Below are positions 6,833 to 13,979 of a DNA stretch of 38,104 bases, in pieces. Source of the DNA: Betaproteobacteria bacterium (lineage in GTDB: Bacteria > Pseudomonadota > Gammaproteobacteria > Burkholderiales > SG8-39); assembly GCA_005884455.1 (NCBI GenBank), contig VBCH01000239.1, positions 1 through 38,104 of the forward strand. Reading direction: 5' to 3'. The position numbers and the translations under genes were made by a program. A model generated the notes under the pieces. That model ran no database searches. It saw nothing but the letters and a program-made list of their open reading frames with translations, and was not told the origin of the DNA. How positions within the stretch are numbered: the stretch's first letter is position 1; each line of letters begins with the position of its first letter.

Positions 6833-9823
6833 ATGATGCTCACCAGGAAATCCGCTGGCGCTCCCGCTCATCTTTCTCCCGGCAATAGCCGTCTTTCGCG
6901 CAGCCTCTCGGGGATGCTGGCGAAGACGATCGACCGGCGCGCCTTCCTCAAGCGCTCCGGGCTGGCGGCCGGCGCGGGCGCGTTCGCGAGCCAGTTGCCC
7001 TTCAACATGATCGGCAAGGCCGATGCCGCCGACGACAAGGGCGGCAAGGTCGAGGTGAAGCGATCCGTTTGCACCCACTGCTCGGTCGGCTGCGCGATCG
7101 ACGCGGTCGTCCAGAACGGTGTGTGGGTGCGCCAGGAACCGGTGTTCGATTCTCCACTCAACCTCGGCGCGCACTGCGCCAAGGGCGCCTCGGTGCGAGA
7201 GCACGGCATGACCGAGCACTCGCACCGCCTGAAATACCCGATGAAGCTGGTGAACGGCAAGTACCAGCGCATCTCCTGGGATACGGCGATCAACGAGATC
7301 GGCGACAAGATGCTCGCGCTCCGCAAGGAGTCGGGTCCTGACGCGCTGATGTTCATCGGCTCCTCCAAGCACAACAACGAGCAGGCCTACCTGATGTGCA
7401 AGTGGGTGCGCCTGTTCGGCACCAACAACACCGACCACCAGGCGCGCATCTGCCACTCGACCACGGTCGCGGGCGTCGCCAACACCTGGGGCTACGGCGC
7501 GATGACCAACTCGTACAACGACATGAACAACTCCAAGGCGGCGCTGTACATCGGCTCGAACGCTGCCGAGGCGCATCCGGTGTCGATGATGCATTCGCTG
7601 CGCGCGAAGGAAAACGGCTGCAAGATCATGGTCGCCGACCCGCGCTACACGCGCACCGCGGCCAAGGCCGACCAGTACATCCGCATCCGCTCGGGCACCG
7701 ACATCCCGTTCCTGTTCGGCGTCCTCCATCACATCTTCAAGAACGGCTGGGAGGACAAGAAATACATCCACGACCGCGTCTACGGGATGGAGAAGGTCAA
7801 GGAAGACGTGATGAAGAAGTGGACGCCGGCGGCGGTCGAGGAAGCCTGTGGCGTGCCCGAGGCCGAGGTCTACAAGGTCGCCGAGACCATGGCTAAGAAC
7901 AAGCCGAGCACCATCGTATGGTGCATGGGCCAGACGCAGCACACCATCGGCAACGCCATGGTGCGCGCCTCGTGCATCCTGCAGCTCGCGCTCGGCAACA
8001 TCGGTGTCGCGGGCGGCGGCGCCAATATCTTCCGCGGGCACGACAACGTACAGGGCGCAACCGACCTCGGCCCGAACCCCGACTCGCTCCCCGGCTACTA
8101 CGGCCTCGCGCCTGGCGCGTACGCGCACTGGGCGCGGGTGTGGAACGTCGACCTCAAGTGGCTGCAAGACCAGTTCGTCTCGCCCGGGATGATGACCAAG
8201 GCCGGCATCACGGTGTCACGCTGGATCGACGGAGTGCTGGAGAAGAACGAGAACATCGACCAGGATCCGAACATCCGCGGCGTGTTCTACTGGGGGCACG
8301 CGCCGAACAGCCAGACGCGCGGCATCGAGATGCAGGCGGCCATGCACGCCCTCGACCTGCTCGTGGTGGTCGATCCGTATCCCTCGGCGACCGCCTCGAT
8401 GGCGGCGATGCCGCTCGACGAGCAGGGCATGCAGATCCTCAAGACCGCGGGGAAAGAAGCGAAAAAGGACCGCGCCGTGTATCTGCTTCCCGCCGCGACG
8501 CAGTTCGAGACCGAAGGCTCAGTCACCGCGTCCAACCGCTCGGTGCAGTGGCGCGAGAAGGTGATCGACCCGTTGTTCGAGTCCAAGCCCGACCAGACCA
8601 TCATGTATCTGTTCGCGAAGAAGCTCGGCTTTGCCGACCAACTGGTCGGCAAGCGGGACGGCAAGCAGAACATCAAGGTCAAGGACGACGAGCCGAACAT
8701 CGAGGACATCACCCGCGAGTTCAACCGCGGGAGCTGGACGATCGGCTACACCGGCCAGTCGCCCGAGCGGCTGCAGGCGCACATGCGCAACATGCACGTT
8801 TTCGACGTAAGGACGCTGCGCGCCAAGGGCGGCAAGGACGCCAAGACCGGCTACGTACTCGACGGCGACTACTTCGGGCTGCCGTGGCCGTGCTACGGCA
8901 ACGCGGCGCTCAAGCACCCGGGCTCGCCGAACCTCTATGACACCTCCAAGCACGTGATGGACGGCGGCGGGAATTTCCGCGCGAACTTCGGCGTGGAGAA
9001 GGACGGCGTCAACCTGCTCGCCGAGGACGGCTCGCACTCGAAAGGTGCGGACATCACCAGCGGGTATCCGGAGTTCGACCACGTTCTGCTGAAGAAGCTC
9101 GGCTGGTGGGATGAGCTCACCGACGAGGAGAAGAAGGAAGCCGAAGGCAAGAACTGGAAGACCGATCTTTCCGGCGGTATCCAGCGCGTCGTGATGAAGA
9201 ACCACGGCTGTCACCCGTTCGGCAACGCCAAGGCGCGCGCAGTGGTGTGGAACTTCCCCGACGGGATCCCGCAACATCGCGAGGCGCTTTATTCGACGCG
9301 CGCGGACCTCGTCGCGAAGTACCCGACCCATGACGACAAGAAGGCCTTCTGGCGCCTGCCGACCCTGTACAAGTCTATCCAGGACAAGAACAAGGACATC
9401 GGCAAGACCTTCCCGATCATCCTCACCTCCGGCCGATTGGTCGAATTCGAGGGCGGCGGCGAGGAGACGCGCTCCAACCCCTGGCTCGCGGAGCTGCAGC
9501 AGGACAACTTCGTGGAGATCAATCCGATTGCGGCGAACAACCGCAACATCCGCGACGGGGAGTACGTGTGGGTGAAGACGCCGACCGGCGCGCGCCTGAA
9601 GGTCAAGGCGCTGGTGACCGAGCGCGTCGGGCCCGACCACGCCTTCATTCCGTTCCACTTCTCGGGCTGGTGGCAGGGCAAGGACATGCTGCCGTACTAC
9701 CCGGACGGGGCGGCGCCGATCGTGCGCGGCGAGGCGGTGAACACCGCCACGACCTACGGTTACGATTCGGTGACGATGATGCAAGAGACAAAAACGACCG
9801 TTTGCCAAATCGAGCGGGCATAG
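6833..9823 (+). CDS. fdhA: Formate dehydrogenase catalytic subunit, Tat-exported, Cys-type
   Basis: This 996-aa molybdopterin oxidoreductase oxidises formate to CO2. It has a twin-arginine signal (DRRAFLK, Arg35-Arg36), so the active site should face the periplasm. The 4Fe-4S site is Cys80, Cys83, Cys87 and Cys115. The active-site segment HQARICHSTTVAG carries Cys207 as the Mo (or W) ligand, followed by His208; in E. coli FdnG this residue is selenocysteine, and here the codon is TGC. The motif GSNAAEAHPVS and the C-terminal dinucleotide-binding domain (LTSGRLVEFEGGG onwards) complete the bis-MGD enzyme. AGGAGG lies 7 nt before the ATG. With fdhB and fdhC it forms a membrane-bound respiratory FDH. 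Whether Mo or W is used cannot be read from sequence; a tup-type transporter nearby leaves both open. Confidence 0.96.
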   Translation: MMLTRKSAGAPAHLSPGNSRLSRSLSGMLAKTIDRRAFLKRSGLAAGAGAFASQLPFNMIGKADAADDKGGKVEVKRSVCTHCSVGCAIDAVVQNGVWVRQEPVFDSPLNLGAHCAKGASVREHGMTEHSHRLKYPMKLVNGKYQRISWDTAINEIGDKMLALRKESGPDALMFIGSSKHNNEQAYLMCKWVRLFGTNNTDHQARICHSTTVAGVANTWGYGAMTNSYNDMNNSKAALYIGSNAAEAHPVSMMHSLRAKENGCKIMVADPRYTRTAAKADQYIRIRSGTDIPFLFGVLHHIFKNGWEDKKYIHDRVYGMEKVKEDVMKKWTPAAVEEACGVPEAEVYKVAETMAKNKPSTIVWCMGQTQHTIGNAMVRASCILQLALGNIGVAGGGANIFRGHDNVQGATDLGPNPDSLPGYYGLAPGAYAHWARVWNVDLKWLQDQFVSPGMMTKAGITVSRWIDGVLEKNENIDQDPNIRGVFYWGHAPNSQTRGIEMQAAMHALDLLVVVDPYPSATASMAAMPLDEQGMQILKTAGKEAKKDRAVYLLPAATQFETEGSVTASNRSVQWREKVIDPLFESKPDQTIMYLFAKKLGFADQLVGKRDGKQNIKVKDDEPNIEDITREFNRGSWTIGYTGQSPERLQAHMRNMHVFDVRTLRAKGGKDAKTGYVLDGDYFGLPWPCYGNAALKHPGSPNLYDTSKHVMDGGGNFRANFGVEKDGVNLLAEDGSHSKGADITSGYPEFDHVLLKKLGWWDELTDEEKKEAEGKNWKTDLSGGIQRVVMKNHGCHPFGNAKARAVVWNFPDGIPQHREALYSTRADLVAKYPTHDDKKAFWRLPTLYKSIQDKNKDIGKTFPIILTSGRLVEFEGGGEETRSNPWLAELQQDNFVEINPIAANNRNIRDGEYVWVKTPTGARLKVKALVTERVGPDHAFIPFHFSGWWQGKDMLPYYPDGAAPIVRGEAVNTATTYGYDSVTMMQETKTTVCQIERA

Positions 9824-9838
9824 GGAGAGGAGACGACC

Positions 9839-10462
9839 ATGGCCAGAATGAAATTCCTTTGCGATGCCGAGCGCTGCATCGAGTGCAACGGCTGCGTGAC
9901 CGCCTGCAAGCAGGAGAACGAGGTTCCCTGGGGCGTGAACCGCCGCCGCGTGGTGACCATCAACGACGGCATCGTCGGCGCCGAGAAGTCGATCTCGGTC
10001 GCGTGCATGCACTGCTCGGACGCGCCGTGCATGGCGGTCTGCCCGGTGGACTGCTTCTACCGCACCGACGAAGGCGTGGTGCTGCACGACAAGGACCTGT
10101 GCATCGGCTGCGGCTACTGCTTCTACGCCTGCCCGTTCGGCGCGCCTCAATTCCCGCAGGCGGGCGCTTTCGGACTGCGCGGCAAGATGGACAAGTGCAC
10201 CTTCTGTGCGGGCGGCCCGGAGAAGGACTTGTCGAAGGAAGAGTTCGCGAAGTACGGTTCGAACCGTCTCGCCCAGGGCAAGCTCCCGGCGTGCGCCGAA
10301 ATGTGCTCGACCAAGGCGCTGCTCGGCGGCGACGGCGACGTGATCGCCGACATCTACCGGGAGAGGGTGCTGAAGCGCGGCAAGGGCTCGGAAGTCTGGG
10401 GCTGGGGCACGGCGTACGGCAAGCCCGATCAGAAGGCTGCGCCCGCGGGAGCGAAGTCATGA
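9839..10462 (+). CDS. fdhB: Formate dehydrogenase iron-sulfur (beta) subunit
   Basis: A 207-aa ferredoxin-like subunit that carries electrons from FdhA to the cytochrome b subunit. Four cysteine groups for 4Fe-4S clusters are visible: CIECNGCVTAC with Cys13/16/19/23; CMHCSDAPCMAVCP; CIGCGYCFYACP; and CTFC paired with the later CAEMC. It has no signal peptide, as expected for a subunit exported with the Tat-bearing FdhA. The length is short compared with FdnH (294 aa), and there is no C-terminal membrane helix, like the Shewanella/Wolinella type of FDH. ATG is preceded by GGAGAGGAG. The stop overlaps the following small gene (ATGA). Confidence 0.95.
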   Translation: MARMKFLCDAERCIECNGCVTACKQENEVPWGVNRRRVVTINDGIVGAEKSISVACMHCSDAPCMAVCPVDCFYRTDEGVVLHDKDLCIGCGYCFYACPFGAPQFPQAGAFGLRGKMDKCTFCAGGPEKDLSKEEFAKYGSNRLAQGKLPACAEMCSTKALLGGDGDVIADIYRERVLKRGKGSEVWGWGTAYGKPDQKAAPAGAKS

Positions 10463-10710
10463 AGGCGTTCGTCCTCGCGGCGGCGGCGCTCATCGCTGCA
10501 ACCGGGCTCGAGGCATGCGGCGAGCGCGAGCAGGTGATCGTCTACAAGCAGGGCAAGTACCAGGGGAAGCCGGACAGCAAGCCCTGGGACAACGACCCGG
10601 CCGCGAGCCTCTACACGTCCTCGAAGTGGACCAAAGGCGACCAAACGAGCTGGGAAAACGCCATCAGGACCCGCAATCTCTACCAGAACGAAATGACTCG
10701 GGCGAAATAG
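10459..10710 (+). CDS. Small exported or lipoprotein-like protein of the FDH operon
   Basis: An 83-aa protein starting at ATG 10459, overlapping the fdhB stop by 4 nt. It has a hydrophobic signal (KAFVLAAAALIAATG) followed by LEAC, a possible but atypical lipobox because Glu at -2 is unusual, with Cys21 as the would-be lipidated residue. The mature part is short and polar (QGKYQGKPDSKPWDND, then WTKGDQTSWENAIRTRNLYQNE). I recognise no domain. Its tight coupling between fdhB and fdhC suggests a periplasmic or membrane-anchored accessory piece of the FDH complex. If the Cys is not lipidated, a plain Sec signal peptide is the alternative. Confidence 0.75.
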   Translation: MKAFVLAAAALIAATGLEACGEREQVIVYKQGKYQGKPDSKPWDNDPAASLYTSSKWTKGDQTSWENAIRTRNLYQNEMTRAK

Positions 10711-10720
10711 GAGCAAGGCG

Positions 10721-11743
10721 ATGAAGCCGATGGTGGTTTGCCGGCGTCTTTTCGCCGTTGCTATGCTGCTGCTGCCCCTTGCCGGCACTTCGGTGGCGCA
10801 GCAGCAGGAAACGCAGCAGCAACGTGCGCAATCCCAGCCCTACAACAACGCGCCGACGTGGCGCGACGTGCGCTCGGGAAAAGAGGAGTACACGTCGATC
10901 AAGGGTCGCGAAACGGGCGTGCTGGTCCAGACTTACGGAGAGACCTGGCGACAGCTGAAGAACAGCTGGATCACGCCCATTGCCGGATGGCTGATCGCCG
11001 CGGTCGTTCTCGTGATCGGTGCCTTCTACAAGTGGCGCGGCAGCATCAAGGTCCACGGCGCGCCCACCGGCCGGCTGATCGAGCGCTTCACCCCGTTCGA
11101 GCGCTATACGCATGGGGTGGTCGCGATAAGCTTCGTCATCCTCGGTGTGAGCGGCCTCATCATGATGGTGGGCAAATACGTGCTGCTGCCGGTGATCGGC
11201 TACACGCTGTTCGCCTGGCTCGCGCAGCTTTCGAAACATTCACACAATTTCGTCGGGCCTGTGTTCATCGTGAGCCTGCTGATGTTCATCGTTATGTTCC
11301 TCAAGGACAACCTCCCGCGCCTCTACGATATCAAGTGGTTCGTGAAGCTGGGCGGGATGATCTCTGGCGAGCACGTTCCTTCCGGCAGATTCAACGCGGG
11401 CGAGAAGGTCTGGTTCTGGAGTGGCGTGGTGGTATTGAGCCTGCTCGTGAGTGCTTCGGGTCTGGTCCTGCTGTTCCCCAATTTCGACCAGGTTCGCGCG
11501 GTCATGATCGAGGCCAACGTGGTGCACATGGTTTCGGCCGGCGCGGTGCTGGCTATGTCTCTGGGCCATATGTACCTTGGTACGATCGGCCTGGACGGGG
11601 CGTACGAAGCGATGCGCACTGGATACGTGGATGAGACCTGGGCGAAGGAGCACCACGAGTACTGGTATAACGACGTGAAGTCCGGAAAGATCAAGGCCGG
11701 GACGGCGATCGGTCAACCCGCCGCGCCGCAGGCTCAGCATTGA
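10721..11743 (+). CDS. fdhC: Formate dehydrogenase cytochrome b (gamma) subunit
   Basis: A 340-aa membrane subunit passing electrons from FdhB to quinone. It starts with a signal-like segment (7-27), then a Gln-rich polar stretch (to about 82) carrying NNAPTWRDVRSGKE. Transmembrane helices follow at about 87-105, 130-150, 153-170, 182-200, 233-253 and 268-285. Likely heme-b histidines lie in YTHGVV, LSKHSHNF, VVHMV and LGHMYLG, as in FdnI-type cytochromes. The C-terminus is an amphipathic cytoplasmic tail (WAKEHHEYWYNDVKSG). The N-terminal extension compared with E. coli FdnI is shared by Shewanella-type FdhC as I recall them. It lies 10 nt after the small gene and 11 nt before the next small gene. 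Confidence 0.92.
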   Translation: MKPMVVCRRLFAVAMLLLPLAGTSVAQQQETQQQRAQSQPYNNAPTWRDVRSGKEEYTSIKGRETGVLVQTYGETWRQLKNSWITPIAGWLIAAVVLVIGAFYKWRGSIKVHGAPTGRLIERFTPFERYTHGVVAISFVILGVSGLIMMVGKYVLLPVIGYTLFAWLAQLSKHSHNFVGPVFIVSLLMFIVMFLKDNLPRLYDIKWFVKLGGMISGEHVPSGRFNAGEKVWFWSGVVVLSLLVSASGLVLLFPNFDQVRAVMIEANVVHMVSAGAVLAMSLGHMYLGTIGLDGAYEAMRTGYVDETWAKEHHEYWYNDVKSGKIKAGTAIGQPAAPQAQH

Positions 11744-11754
11744 GGAGGGACGCC

Positions 11755-11991
11755 ATGAATTTTCGCATTCTGCTGATGAGCGTCGCGATGGCGGCGACCG
11801 CAGGAGTGGTCTGGGCGAAGCTGCCCGCTGCCCCAGCCGATCCGGCCAAGGCCGCGGAAGCCAAGGCGAAAGCCGACGAAGCGGCGAAGAAGGACGCGGA
11901 CCTGCTCGGCAAGTACCAGGACAAGGCGGCGGCGAACTATCGCAAGAACAAGGGCATCAAAGGGCCGGTCCCTAAGGTGGGAGGAAAGTAA
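11755..11991 (+). CDS. Small exported Ala/Lys-rich protein ending the FDH operon
   Basis: A 78-aa protein at ATG 11755 with a good Shine-Dalgarno (GAGGAGGGA). A signal peptide is clear (FRILLMSVAMAATAGVVWA, cleavage near residue 22). The mature 57 residues are almost only Ala, Lys, Asp and Glu in a helix-forming pattern (DPAKAAEAKAKADEAAKKDA), then LLGKYQDKAAANYRKNKG and a Gly/Lys tail. No domain is recognised. It is the last gene before the terminator and is probably a small periplasmic FDH accessory protein. A TTG at 11740 is in frame but has no ribosome site. Confidence 0.75.
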   Translation: MNFRILLMSVAMAATAGVVWAKLPAAPADPAKAAEAKAKADEAAKKDADLLGKYQDKAAANYRKNKGIKGPVPKVGGK

Positions 11992-12016
11992 GACGCAGCG
12001 ATCGGGCACGATGGAC

Positions 12017-12047
12017 AAAGGGCGCCTGCGGGCGCCCTTTGCTTTTT
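12017..12047 (+). terminator. Strong intrinsic terminator of the FDH operon
   Basis: A perfect 10-bp stem, AAAGGGCGCC (12017-12026) with GGCGCCCTTT (12031-12040), closes a TGCG loop and is followed by GCTTTTT. It lies 26 nt after the last small gene of the FDH operon. No T-run follows on the minus strand, so chrA is not terminated by it. Confidence 0.9.
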
Positions 12048-12063
12048 CCAACGAGCCCCTGGC

Positions 12064-13416
12064 CTAGCCCGCGATCAGATGGTGCGCAAGGCCGGCTGCG
12101 CCGCAGGCGAGGATCACTGGGATCATGCCAGTCCGATAGCGCCACAGAGCGGCGAGCGCGGCCAGTCCGAGGAGCGCCGAGAACCATTCGAATCCCCCGG
12201 AAAACCCCGCAGGCCACAACACGTGCCAGGCGAAGAACACGGCGAGGTTGAGGATCACGCCGACCACCGCGGCGGTGATCCCCGTGAGCGGGGCTGTGAA
12301 CCGCAGATTTCCGTGCGTCGATTCCACCAGCGGCCCGCCGAGGAGGATGAACAGGAAAGAGGGGAGAAAGGTGAAGAAGGTCGCCACGGTGCCGCCTGCG
12401 CACCCGGCGAGCGCCAGCGCCTCGGGTCCGAGCGCCGCTTTCGTCCAGGCGCCGACAAACCCCACGAAGGCGACGACCATGATGAGCGGCCCGGGCGTAG
12501 TTTCTCCCAGCGCGAGCCCGTCGATCATCTGTGTCGCGGTCAGCCAGTGGTAGTGCTCCACCGCGCCCTGGTAGACGTAGGGCAGCACCGCGTACGCGCC
12601 GCCGAAGGTGAGCAGCGCCGACTTGGTGAAGAACCAGCCCATTTGCGCGAGCTCGCTCTCCCACCCGAATAGCGCAACGAGCGCACCGAGGGCTGCGCCC
12701 CAGACAGCGAGAAACACCGCAAGAACCAGGACAAAGCGCGACCAGCGGAACAGTGCGTGCGGGGGCGTGGGCGTGGCATCGTCGATCAAGGCTGGTCCGT
12801 AGCCCTTCCCGGCGCCCTCGTGGCCCCCGGTGGAGAACTTTCCCGGAGCGATGCGTCCGCCGAGGTAACCGATAATGCCGGCGCCGAGCACGATGTACGG
12901 AAATGGCGCGTGGAAGGCAAAGATCGCCACGAACGCCGCCAGGCTCATCGTCCACAGCACGGCGTTCTTGAGTGCACGCGACCCGATGCGGTACGCCGCG
13001 AACAGGACGATAGCCGTGACCGCCGGCTTGATTCCGTAGAACAGCCCGGCGACCAGCGGCACGTTTCCGAAGGCAAGGTAGACCCAGGTCAACGCGATAA
13101 GGATGAACAGGGAAGGCAATACGAAAAGGCCGCCGGATATCACTCCGCCCCAGGTGCGGTGCATCATCCAGCCGATATAGGTGGCGAGTTGCTGGGCTTC
13201 CGGTCCCGGCAGAAGCATGCAGTAGTTGAGCGCGTGCAGAAATCGCTTCTCGGAGATCCAGCGTTTCCGCTCGACGAGATCCTGGTGCATGAGCGCGATC
13301 TGCCCGGTCGGGCCGCCGAAGCTGATGAAGCCGAGCTTCAGCCAGTAGCGAAACGCCTCGCTGAAGCCAACCGGTGCGGGGGGCTGATTCGATATCGCGG
13401 ATTTTTCGGTGTCCAC
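12064..13416 (-). CDS. chrA: Chromate transporter ChrA (CHR family)
   Basis: A 450-aa inner-membrane protein of the CHR family, long form with two homologous halves, which expels chromate using the proton motive force. The N-terminal half has FGGPTGQIALMHQDLVERK and LNYCMLLPGPEAQQLATYIGW; the second half has the matching FGGAYAVLPYVYQGAVEHY and DGLALGETTPGPLIMVVAFVG. Around ten to twelve membrane segments are visible. I chose GTG 13416 because GAGGA lies 6 nt upstream of it; an in-frame TTG at 13434 has no such site. It points away from the ModE-type gene and sits between the FDH operon and the Mo/W uptake genes; CHR relatives transport other oxyanions in some bacteria, but substrate cannot be told here. 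Confidence 0.92.
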   Translation of the reverse strand: MDTEKSAISNQPPAPVGFSEAFRYWLKLGFISFGGPTGQIALMHQDLVERKRWISEKRFLHALNYCMLLPGPEAQQLATYIGWMMHRTWGGVISGGLFVLPSLFILIALTWVYLAFGNVPLVAGLFYGIKPAVTAIVLFAAYRIGSRALKNAVLWTMSLAAFVAIFAFHAPFPYIVLGAGIIGYLGGRIAPGKFSTGGHEGAGKGYGPALIDDATPTPPHALFRWSRFVLVLAVFLAVWGAALGALVALFGWESELAQMGWFFTKSALLTFGGAYAVLPYVYQGAVEHYHWLTATQMIDGLALGETTPGPLIMVVAFVGFVGAWTKAALGPEALALAGCAGGTVATFFTFLPSFLFILLGGPLVESTHGNLRFTAPLTGITAAVVGVILNLAVFFAWHVLWPAGFSGGFEWFSALLGLAALAALWRYRTGMIPVILACGAAGLAHHLIAG

Positions 13417-13550
13417 GAGCTGTCCTCGATTCAACGATCACACGCAGCGCTTGGACGGGACACCGTCTAACGAGGGAGTCTGCGATCCCCGAGTGTTGAA
13501 CTATACTGGGACCCCGTTTCTTGAGCAAACGGTGTCGATTTCTTCAACCC
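13417..13550. promoter_or_regulatory. Divergent control region between chrA and the ModE-type gene
   Basis: This 134-bp gap must hold promoters for chrA (minus) and the ModE-type gene (plus). A TATACT hexamer at 13502-13507 is a good -10 for the plus-strand gene, with an expected start near 13514. The matching -35 place (13479-13484, TCTGCG) is poor, so an activator or another arrangement is possible. No convincing chrA promoter was found. Confidence 0.4.
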
Positions 13551-13913
13551 ATGCCCCGAGCGCTCGTTCCGAAAATTCGCATTCTCATCGGCGCAGTCGT
13601 GGCGATCGGTCCGGGGAGGGCCGATTTGCTAGGCGCCATCGCCCGCACCGGGTCGATCTCGGCGGGTGCGCGCGAGATGAAGATGTCGTACCGGCGCGCC
13701 TGGCTGCTGGTCGAGGCGATGAACTCGGCCTTCCGTCGGCCGCTCGTCGAGACGCTCACCGGCGGTGAAGGGGGAGGCGGGGCGCGCGTCACGAAATTGG
13801 GAGAGGAAGTCCTTCGCCGGTACCGTGCCATGGAATCGAGAGCGGCGCGCTCGGTCGCGCCGGAGCTCAAGCGGCTCTCCCGGCTCATCGCGCCGGCGCG
13901 TCGCGCCAGATAG
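13551..13913 (+). CDS. ModE-type winged-helix DNA-binding protein without a molybdate-binding domain
   Basis: A 120-aa cytoplasmic regulator matching the N-terminal DNA-binding half of ModE: LLGAIARTGSISAGAREMKM, YRRAWLLVEAMNSAFRRPLVETLTGGEGGGGA and the C-terminal helix GEEVLRRYRAME. Full-length ModE (about 260 aa) adds two MOP domains that bind molybdate; here the protein ends at residue 120, so it cannot sense the oxyanion that way. Stand-alone forms are known in many proteobacteria. I chose ATG 13551 over the in-frame TTG 13521, since the conserved sequence begins soon after it. Its likely target is the dyad at 13952-13979 in front of the MOT1 gene just downstream; it may also act on nearby Mo genes. 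Confidence 0.88.
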   Translation: MPRALVPKIRILIGAVVAIGPGRADLLGAIARTGSISAGAREMKMSYRRAWLLVEAMNSAFRRPLVETLTGGEGGGGARVTKLGEEVLRRYRAMESRAARSVAPELKRLSRLIAPARRAR

Positions 13914-13915
13914 CT

Positions 13916-13944
13916 TTGCGTTCGATACGGGTCTCGATTAGAAT
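13916..13944 (+). promoter_or_regulatory. Sigma70-like promoter of the MOT1 gene
   Basis: TTGCGT (13916-13921), a 17-nt spacer and TAGAAT (13939-13944, 5 of 6 to TATAAT) make a plausible sigma70 promoter with a start near 13951. It lies directly after the ModE-type gene stop and would put the ModE-box-like dyad right after the transcription start. The -35 keeps only the TTG part. Confidence 0.55.
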
Positions 13945-13951
13945 TCGCGCC

Positions 13952-13979
13952 AGCGTTATATACCAATGAATATCACGAC
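13952..13979. promoter_or_regulatory. ModE-box-like operator over the MOT1 gene start codon
   Basis: The left half AGCGTTATATA (13952-13962), a 6-nt spacer and the right half AATATCACGAC (13969-13979) fit the known ModE dyad (CGnTATATA, 6-7 nt, TATATAnCG). The left core is perfect; the right core has two mismatches. The box covers the ATG at 13966 and sits just after the predicted transcription start, a position suited to repression. A ModE-type gene ends 38 nt upstream. The fit was judged by eye. Confidence 0.6.

Noticed and set aside
7451-7453. Selenocysteine in the formate dehydrogenase catalytic subunit
   Set aside because: The codon at the Mo-ligand position is TGC (Cys), and the gene has no in-frame TGA, so no SECIS element is needed.
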